From DUUS01 sp964416365 (GTDB taxonomy: Bacteria; Bacillota_I; Bacilli_A; RF39; UBA660), in the NCBI GenBank assembly GCA_964416365.1, contig CAYQDO010000005.1, positions 1 through 34,929 of the forward strand: a stretch of DNA of 34,929 nucleotides, written 5' to 3'. Below, piece after piece: positions 29,604 to 34,929 of this stretch. The notes under the pieces were generated by a model. That model did not search any database. It had not been told where the DNA came from and saw only the letters and a program-made list of their open reading frames with translations. The stretch's first letter is position 1; each line of letters starts with the position of its first letter. The translations under genes were made by a program, and so were the position numbers.

Positions 29604-32156
29604 ATGCTAGCTAGATTTAAAAAACATTTTAAAAACAATTTATTAATTTATACCACCTTTTTATGTGGTTTAATAGTTATTTCGATTATCTTCATTTTGC
29701 AAGAAGTTTCCCCATTTGGTAAGAATTCCTTATTAACAATCGATTTCTATCATCAATATGGGCCTATGCTTGGAGAAATATATGATCGAGTTAAAAGCGG
29801 TGCAAATTTAATATATTCATTTTCTATGGGAATGGGTCTTCCTCTTATTAGAAATTTTTTAAATTATTTATCTAGTCCTTTTAATGTTATTATTTTTTTA
29901 TTTGATCGTAGTAACTTACTTACATCTTTTTCCTTTATAATCGGTTTGAAAGCTGTTGCAGCTTCAGTAACTTTGGTTTATTTTTTTAAAAAGAAATTTA
30001 ATGTTAAAAGCATGTACTTTATGTCTATAGCTTTACTGTATGGATTCTGCGCTTATTTTACAGCTTATTATTGGAATATTATGTGGCTAGATGGTATGGT
30101 GTTTTTACCTCTAGTTGTTTTAGGTATCGAGAGTATTATCAATAGTAACAAATATTATTTATATACTGCTAGTTTAGCTATTATGTTAATAGCAAACTAT
30201 TTTATTGGTTATATGATCTGTTTGTTTTCAGTAATATATTTCATTGGATATCTCCTTATCAAAGAAAAGAAAATTAAGATTATTATAAAGAAAACATTAA
30301 TATTCATTGGTGCATCTTTGCTAGCCGGAGGAATAGTTGCGATATTTTTACTGCCATTATTTTTAAGCCTTAAATCCATTAGTGCAACATCTGATGCTTG
30401 GCCATCTAGTCAGTATTATGCATTTACTTTTTGGGAATATCTAGCTAACCATTTTACAGGAATATATAGAACCGTCTTTAAATCAGGTATATCAAATGCC
30501 GCCAACATATCTACCGGCGTATTAACAATAGCACTATTTTTATTATTTATCATTAATCCTAAAATAAAACTGAAAGTTAAAATTTTTTATACCAGTTTAA
30601 TTTTAATATTTATTTTAAGTTTCTTTTATGCCCCATTAGATTTTATATGGCATGGCTTTCATGTACCCAATGATTTACCATATCGTTATTCATTCATATA
30701 CTCATTTGTGTTTGTGACTATTTCTGCATACTCATTATATTATTTAAAATATTTAAAAATGAGATATGTTAGTCTAGTTTATTTCTTAAATCTAGTATTT
30801 ATAGGACTATTATATTTCTTAAAATATGGCAATATTTCTAAAGAAATGATTCTTTTAAACTTTGTTGTAATATCCTTATACTTTATTATTTACTTGATAT
30901 ATAAAACTTTCCCAAATATTAAAAAATATATTATTGCCTTATTTATTATTCTAACTATGTCTGAAATTATTATTTCTATAAATCAAAACTGGAACATTAT
31001 ACAATATGTCGACGATTTTTATGCAGATTACTATAAAACTGAAAATGGTCTTGAATATGTTAATTTAAATGAGCCTTCTAAAATGTATCGTATTGAAAGA
31101 ACACAAATTTTAACCTTTAATGATCCCTCTTGGTATAATTATTATGGCCAAACAACATTCAGTTCAATGGCGTATGAAAACATGGCCCATTTTCAAAACA
31201 AATTGGCTATGCCAGGCAATAAAATAAACAGTTATTATTATAAACAAAATACTCCAGTTTATGATTTAATGTTTAATATTAAATACTTTATTGGAGATAC
31301 TTGGGATATAAAAAGATACTCGCTTCATTATAACGAAGATGATGTTATAGTCTTTAAAAATAATTATAATGCCGGTTTAATGTTTGCAGTTAATAATGAT
31401 ATTAAATCATGGAACTATATAAGTGATGACCCGTTACTAATTCAAAATGATTTCATGGAAAAAGCTAGCTCAATACCAGATATTTTAGTTAGTTTAGTTC
31501 CAGCTAAGACTGAAAAGCTTTATGATCATATTAAAACAGTTATTAAATATACATATAAAAATGTAAAAGATAACATGTATTTTTACATTAACAGTCCAGA
31601 TATTGATTTTATAATTATTGATGACACGATGTACTTTACAGAGGATTATATTGACTACTATAAAGAATCTAGTGAGAAAATTGAAGTATTTGATTATATT
31701 AATCTAGGCGAAAAATATATAATAAATACTCGTACCGAAGATAAAGAATATAGTATTTACGTAGGATATAATAACTATACAAAAGATTCCTTTTATGGTT
31801 ATACTATTAATCACAAGAATTTTGAACAAGCGGCTAATATTTTTGCGAATAATACAGTTAATATTACAGATTTTGCGGAAAGCCATATTAAAGGTAATAT
31901 TTCTTTGGAAAAAGATAGCGTAATATATACTTCTATACCTTATGATGAGGGATGGAAAGTTAAAGCTAATGGCAAAGAAGTTGAAACTTATAGAATAGGT
32001 AATTGCTTACTGGCATTTGATATAAATGCCGGGGAAAATACTATTGAATTAAAATACCAATCAAAAGGAATAATAATAGGAGGAATTATAAGCATTATAT
32101 CTATTGTTACTTTCTTAGCTTTAACAAGTCGCAAAAACAAAAAAACAAAATCATAA
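29604..32156 (+). CDS. yfhO: YfhO-family membrane glycosyltransferase
   Basis: 850 residues from the ATG at 29604, with GGTGAT 4 bases upstream; a 48-residue upstream extension reads antisense to typA and is rejected. YfhO proteins are GT-C-like membrane enzymes that in Bacillus add sugar to lipoteichoic acid from a lipid-linked donor made by a CsbB-like enzyme. The N-terminus has a cytosolic segment, a helix, then the outer loop LLTIDFYHQYGPMLGEIYDR with acidic residues typical of GT-C, and about 12 membrane helices up to residue 490. A large outer domain follows (about 490-820), ending in one more helix. SYSFSMGMGLPLIRN-like and WPSSQYYAFTFWEY blocks are family-like. It is convergent with dgkB, also linked to lipoteichoic acid, though the two are not co-transcribed. 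Confidence 0.82.
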   Translation: MLARFKKHFKNNLLIYTTFLCGLIVISIIFILQEVSPFGKNSLLTIDFYHQYGPMLGEIYDRVKSGANLIYSFSMGMGLPLIRNFLNYLSSPFNVIIFLFDRSNLLTSFSFIIGLKAVAASVTLVYFFKKKFNVKSMYFMSIALLYGFCAYFTAYYWNIMWLDGMVFLPLVVLGIESIINSNKYYLYTASLAIMLIANYFIGYMICLFSVIYFIGYLLIKEKKIKIIIKKTLIFIGASLLAGGIVAIFLLPLFLSLKSISATSDAWPSSQYYAFTFWEYLANHFTGIYRTVFKSGISNAANISTGVLTIALFLLFIINPKIKLKVKIFYTSLILIFILSFFYAPLDFIWHGFHVPNDLPYRYSFIYSFVFVTISAYSLYYLKYLKMRYVSLVYFLNLVFIGLLYFLKYGNISKEMILLNFVVISLYFIIYLIYKTFPNIKKYIIALFIILTMSEIIISINQNWNIIQYVDDFYADYYKTENGLEYVNLNEPSKMYRIERTQILTFNDPSWYNYYGQTTFSSMAYENMAHFQNKLAMPGNKINSYYYKQNTPVYDLMFNIKYFIGDTWDIKRYSLHYNEDDVIVFKNNYNAGLMFAVNNDIKSWNYISDDPLLIQNDFMEKASSIPDILVSLVPAKTEKLYDHIKTVIKYTYKNVKDNMYFYINSPDIDFIIIDDTMYFTEDYIDYYKESSEKIEVFDYINLGEKYIINTRTEDKEYSIYVGYNNYTKDSFYGYTINHKNFEQAANIFANNTVNITDFAESHIKGNISLEKDSVIYTSIPYDEGWKVKANGKEVETYRIGNCLLAFDINAGENTIELKYQSKGIIIGGIISIISIVTFLALTSRKNKKTKS

Positions 32157-32168
32157 GATTTTGTTTTT
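32141..32168. terminator. Shared terminator of yfhO and dgkB
   Basis: AAAAACAAAATC (32141-32152) and GATTTTGTTTTT (32157-32168) form a 12-bp stem around the loop ATAA, which is part of the yfhO stop region. The dgkB stop codon lies at the other side of the hairpin. It works in both directions. Confidence 0.75.
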
Positions 32169-33090
32169 ATTTCGTAAATATTTTATCTATATTTTTTCGA
32201 GGAAGCATAATTTTAACATTACATTCATTACTAATTTGATATTTTAAAACTGCTCTATCTAGTTTTTCTCCATCAACACACCAAGCTTTTTTGGGATAGT
32301 TTTCAAAGATAACTTCCAGATTATTGGTGCGATAAAATTCTAGACCTGACACTTTGGTAATATCGGTAGTAAGTAAGACACTAAACGTTCTTAAAATGTC
32401 AATTCTTTTCTTAAAATTACAGAATAAAACTTCAAACTTATCGTCATCCAATTTAATATCTTTATAAAAATTATTTATACCCGCAATACGATTGGCATTG
32501 GAAATTAACATAAATGAATAATATCCAACCTTTTCCACGCCATTTACTCGATAGGTAATTTTATATAACTTTGTTGGCCTAAGAAAATCTTTAAATCCTT
32601 CTATTAAATAGGCAATTTTACCATATTTCTTTTTTAAAGCTCTTGGGGTTTCATAGGCGACATTTAAGAATTTTCCAAATCCTGCTACATAAACGAATGG
32701 TCTACCATTGATTAGGCATACATCCATTCCTTTTACTACCCCGTTTAATAAGTCTTTTATATTTTGTTTCATGTCTTTGCCATAACCAAACATGACACCT
32801 ATATCATTAGTTGTTCCAACTGGAATATGAGCAAGTACTAAACGATCTTTTCGTTCTAAATTACCACTCATAATCTCATTAAAGGTCCCGTCGCCACCCA
32901 TTGAAATTACTAAATCTACTTTATCTAAATGACTGACAATTTCTTTGGCATGTCCAGCATATTCTGTTCCAATAATTCTTGGGTCATAGCCATTTCTTTT
33001 TAAAATCTTCTTATATTCTTTTATATATCTTGGCTTTAATATATGACCACTATTTGGGTTATAAATAACCGCACAAGTTTTAGTCTTCAC
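32167..33090 (-). CDS. dgkB: Diacylglycerol kinase (DgkB/LCB5 family)
   Basis: 307 residues from the GTG at 33088-33090, which has AGGTGA 5 bases upstream; a GTG 9 bases earlier overlaps that box. The family is identified by IYNPNSGH (about 10-16), the nucleotide-binding MGGDGTFNEI (about 64-73), LAHIPVGTTNDIG and the final VDGEKLD block. DgkB phosphorylates diacylglycerol released by lipoteichoic acid synthesis and returns it to phospholipid. The length fits. A consensus promoter lies just upstream. Related lipid kinases such as YegS share the motifs, so substrate assignment is by family. Confidence 0.85.
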   Translation of the reverse strand: MKTKTCAVIYNPNSGHILKPRYIKEYKKILKRNGYDPRIIGTEYAGHAKEIVSHLDKVDLVISMGGDGTFNEIMSGNLERKDRLVLAHIPVGTTNDIGVMFGYGKDMKQNIKDLLNGVVKGMDVCLINGRPFVYVAGFGKFLNVAYETPRALKKKYGKIAYLIEGFKDFLRPTKLYKITYRVNGVEKVGYYSFMLISNANRIAGINNFYKDIKLDDDKFEVLFCNFKKRIDILRTFSVLLTTDITKVSGLEFYRTNNLEVIFENYPKKAWCVDGEKLDRAVLKYQISNECNVKIMLPRKNIDKIFTK

Positions 33091-33111
33091 TTTAATCACC
33101 TACATTAATAA

Positions 33112-33140
33112 ATTATACGTTCTATTATTTTTTATGTCAA
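33112..33140 (-). promoter_or_regulatory. Consensus promoter of dgkB
   Basis: TTGACA (33140 to 33135), a 17-base spacer and TATAAT (33117 to 33112), a perfect match on the minus strand. From here to the tRNA terminator near 33298 I see nothing else that I can support. Confidence 0.85.
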
Positions 33141-33297
33141 ACTTTAATTCTTGCTAATCTAAATTTTCAAATATTAAAAACTTTCTTTTTTTTTAAATTA
33201 TTAAGTTTTTAAAATTATTTTATTCTGAACATCTAATAGTTTTTGAGTACTAATCTCATTAATTAAAATAAATTAAACTAACAATAAAGCATTATAA

Positions 33298-33325
33298 AAG
33301 AGAATCCTTATTAAAAAATTCTCTT
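33298..33325 (-). terminator. Terminator of the tRNA-Cys gene
   Basis: AAGAGAAT and ATTCTCTT pair (8 bp). The downstream side on the minus strand is TTATAATG, a short and poor T-tract. Confidence 0.5.
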
Positions 33326-33336
33326 TGTTTACAACT

Positions 33337-33410
33337 TGGAGGGGCCTACCGGATTTGAACCGGTGCTCAGGGAGTTGCAGTCCCTTGCCTTACCACTTGG
33401 CTAAAGCCCC
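33337..33410 (-). tRNA. tRNA-Cys (anticodon GCA)
   Basis: The minus strand gives a full cloverleaf. The acceptor GGGGCTT pairs with AGGCCCC, the D-arm is GCCAAGTGGTAAGGC, and the anticodon stem-loop AGGGACTGCAACTCCCT carries GCA at 33376-33378. The T-arm is CCGGTTCAAATCCGG, the discriminator is U, and CCA is encoded. The U discriminator is typical of tRNA-Cys. A promoter lies immediately upstream, so it is expressed as a single gene. Confidence 0.97.
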
Positions 33411-33420
33411 ACGTAAAAAG

Positions 33421-33449
33421 ATTATAACAAATAAATATAATCTTTTCAA
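33421..33449 (-). promoter_or_regulatory. Promoter of tRNA-Cys
   Basis: TTGAAA (33449 to 33444), a 17-base spacer and TGTTATAAT (TATAAT at 33426 to 33421) on the minus strand, directly after the stop of the upstream membrane protein gene. Confidence 0.8.
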
Positions 33450-33450
33450 C

Positions 33451-34929
33451 TTATATTTCTTTTAAATTCATGTAATATTTATAGTTTCTACCAGAGATTA
33501 ATAAATTTACAATATCGGATCTTAATGCTGTTTTTGGTATTTCTATAAATACCATGTTATCCAGTTTTTTGACTATTTTAGAATTAATATTCTTGGAAAC
33601 AATCTTTCCATAATAATTATATTCAATTTTAAGAAATTTATCAAAGAAGCTTTTATCACTTGTTGTAGTTTGCTTCACTCCGATGTTATCTTTAATATCC
33701 AATTTATAATTCAATATTAGTAGAGAGTTCTCCGCTGAATTGTCCGGAGCTACAATATCGTAATATTCAGTACAATCGTCATTATTACAAATCTCATATT
33801 TGTACTCATAACTAGCTTTTATTTCAGCACTTTTAAAGGTTAAGTTAGTTTCTTTAAAAATGTTAGCACCAAAATACATTACTTCAGTTGTTTTCTTTTC
33901 CAGTACTGCTGGAGTATTATTTAAAATAGTAGGTTTAACTTTAAATTTTGTATAATTATAAAAAGTTTCACCCTTTTTTGTTTCGATATTTTTTAAAATA
34001 TTTAAATAATAGTTATTATAGTTTGTTTTATCATTAAGCTCAAAGATTAATATATAATTATTGGTACTATTACTAGATATTTCATTGTGTAGATAAGCCT
34101 TGCCAAAATCTATAAAATAGTTTTTTAATGACGGCATATTATAAATAGAATCATTTCCGGCTTTTAAAAACATTGAAACATTATTTAATGCTTGAGGAGT
34201 ATTAGAACGATTTGTTATGATCATATCCAAAATTAAATATTTCTTATCTTTGTCGATTAGCTTGCCGTTATAATCATATTTTGTTTCATAAGCGCCCACC
34301 ATATTGTAAGTGAAAGTGCCAATTGTGCCGGCATTGCCAACTTTATAAGTTTTGTTTAAAATATTATTATGCACTACAATTGAGCCGACAGTAACGGTAG
34401 AAACAGCACCAACAATAATACTGAAAATAAATTTGTTTTCTAAAATATAATATTTTAACTCTCTTAATGTTCTTCTGATTTTTCTTTTATATTTATAACT
34501 ATCAGTACCTAAAACAAATTCGAATTCTTCGTTATCTTCGTTTTTAATCTCTAATTCTTCTAAATCTTTATTAAAATTAAATTTTTTTACATCAAAACCA
34601 ATACCACGTATGATACTTATAGCCAGAAAATAATATCTAGGTAGTGAAACAATTAGATAAACATCACGGTAAGCCCTTGAAGCTTGTTGAGTTAAAGATG
34701 TGGTTTCAATGGACTTCATGACACCAGCAGCTACAATTACCATAATTAGTAACACTAAATAGTATATAAATAACATTATATAAAAAAGAGTTGGTTTTTG
34801 TTTTTTACGCATTAATAAAAACATTATTAAAGCAAACGCAATAACTATTATTAATAAGAAATATAGTAAAGGATCGATATATTTTGAAGCTAACCCAATG
34901 GTTTCTATAATAGTGCCTTTAATATATCC
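33451..34929 (-). CDS. Multi-pass membrane protein with an outer Ig-like domain, cut by the right edge
   Basis: The frame is open to base 34929, so the N-terminus lies outside; at least 492 codons are visible, and internal ATGs such as the one at 34822-34824 are not a true start. Membrane stretches include YFLLIIVIAFALIMFLLM, LFYIMLFIYYLVLLIMVIVA and FIFSIIVGAVSTVTVGSIVV. A large outer domain follows, beginning VGNAGTIGTFTYNMVGAYE and KKYLILDMIITNRSNTPQAL, which resembles the DUF4352/telokin-like beta sandwich of Gram-positive surface proteins (a loose match). A cytosolic acidic segment (about 115-140) separates helices. I do not recognise a function. Confidence 0.6.
   Translation of the reverse strand, partial: GYIKGTIIETIGLASKYIDPLLYFLLIIVIAFALIMFLLMRKKQKPTLFYIMLFIYYLVLLIMVIVAAGVMKSIETTSLTQQASRAYRDVYLIVSLPRYYFLAISIIRGIGFDVKKFNFNKDLEELEIKNEDNEEFEFVLGTDSYKYKRKIRRTLRELKYYILENKFIFSIIVGAVSTVTVGSIVVHNNILNKTYKVGNAGTIGTFTYNMVGAYETKYDYNGKLIDKDKKYLILDMIITNRSNTPQALNNVSMFLKAGNDSIYNMPSLKNYFIDFGKAYLHNEISSNSTNNYILIFELNDKTNYNNYYLNILKNIETKKGETFYNYTKFKVKPTILNNTPAVLEKKTTEVMYFGANIFKETNLTFKSAEIKASYEYKYEICNNDDCTEYYDIVAPDNSAENSLLILNYKLDIKDNIGVKQTTTSDKSFFDKFLKIEYNYYGKIVSKNINSKIVKKLDNMVFIEIPKTALRSDIVNLLISGRNYKYYMNLKEI

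Noticed and set aside
1..34929. CRISPR array, prophage, complete insertion sequence or rRNA
   Set aside because: No regularly spaced repeats, no transposase or integrase frame, no phage structural genes and no rRNA-like sequence were seen. DUF5131 alone is not evidence of a phage.
1..34929. Mycoplasma-type genetic code (UGA as Trp)
   Set aside because: Trp is encoded by TGG (for example the triple Trp of AgrD), and TGA is used as a stop in the response regulator gene.

Overview
The window reads as chromosome of a low-GC, AT-rich Gram-positive (Bacillota). The sequence shows a long-form hibernation factor, SecA with a C-terminal zinc tail, a FemAB-type ligase, a lipoteichoic-acid-linked YfhO protein, a DgkB-type kinase, an agr-type quorum-sensing locus and a sortase-type NPKTG tail. 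Rubrerythrin points to an anaerobe. UGA is used as a stop and UGG as Trp, so the code is the standard bacterial one, not the Mycoplasma code. My guess is an uncultured gut Bacilli/Erysipelotrichia-like lineage; that is inference. Most genes are on the minus strand.

Layout. 0-3 kb (minus): alkyltransferase-like protein, HD phosphohydrolase, WYL-type regulator, then an edge-truncated SIS-domain gene whose ribosome binding site lies inside an 11-bp stem-loop. 3.2-5.1 kb (minus): a 51-residue membrane protein, a DUF5131 (phage Gp37/Gp68-type) protein, a GNAT acetyltransferase and a YgjV-type membrane protein. 5.2-6.1 kb: a graveyard of broken genes, including the cell-wall-anchored tail of a surface protein. 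6.2-9.8 kb (minus): a three-gene resistance-like operon (Lsa-type ABC-F, family 2 glycosyltransferase, APH(6)/hydroxyurea-type kinase) behind a promoter and a leader with a terminator and a competing pairing. 10-13.5 kb: secA, hpf and a cold-shock gene. 13.6-16.4 kb: a rearranged agr system, agrB-agrD on the plus strand facing an agrA-agrC pair on the minus strand across one shared terminator. The AgrD peptide has Ser where the ring-forming Cys is expected. 16.4-21.5 kb (minus): secG, GNAT, rnr, smpB and an exported membrane-anchored amidase. 21.7-22.3 kb: a SipW-type secreted protein. 22.5-26.9 kb: eno, a small hypothetical gene and murF (minus) divergent from a FemAB ligase (plus). This block is flanked by two inverted, diverged copies of the same decayed coding repeat. 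27.1-29.5 kb: typA then rubrerythrin. 29.6-33.1 kb: yfhO (plus) convergent with dgkB (minus). 33.3 kb: tRNA-Cys. The right edge holds a truncated membrane protein.

How it fits together. The core blocks handle protein export (SecA, SecG), translation and ribosome rescue (HPF, SmpB, RNase R, TypA), and envelope synthesis (MurF, FemAB, YfhO, DgkB). The accessory parts are the agr locus, the resistance-like operon and the left-end clusters. The observations most worth following up are the agr locus with a predicted Ser-based lactone signal, the RBS-sequestering hairpin before the SIS gene, and the attenuator-like ABC-F leader.
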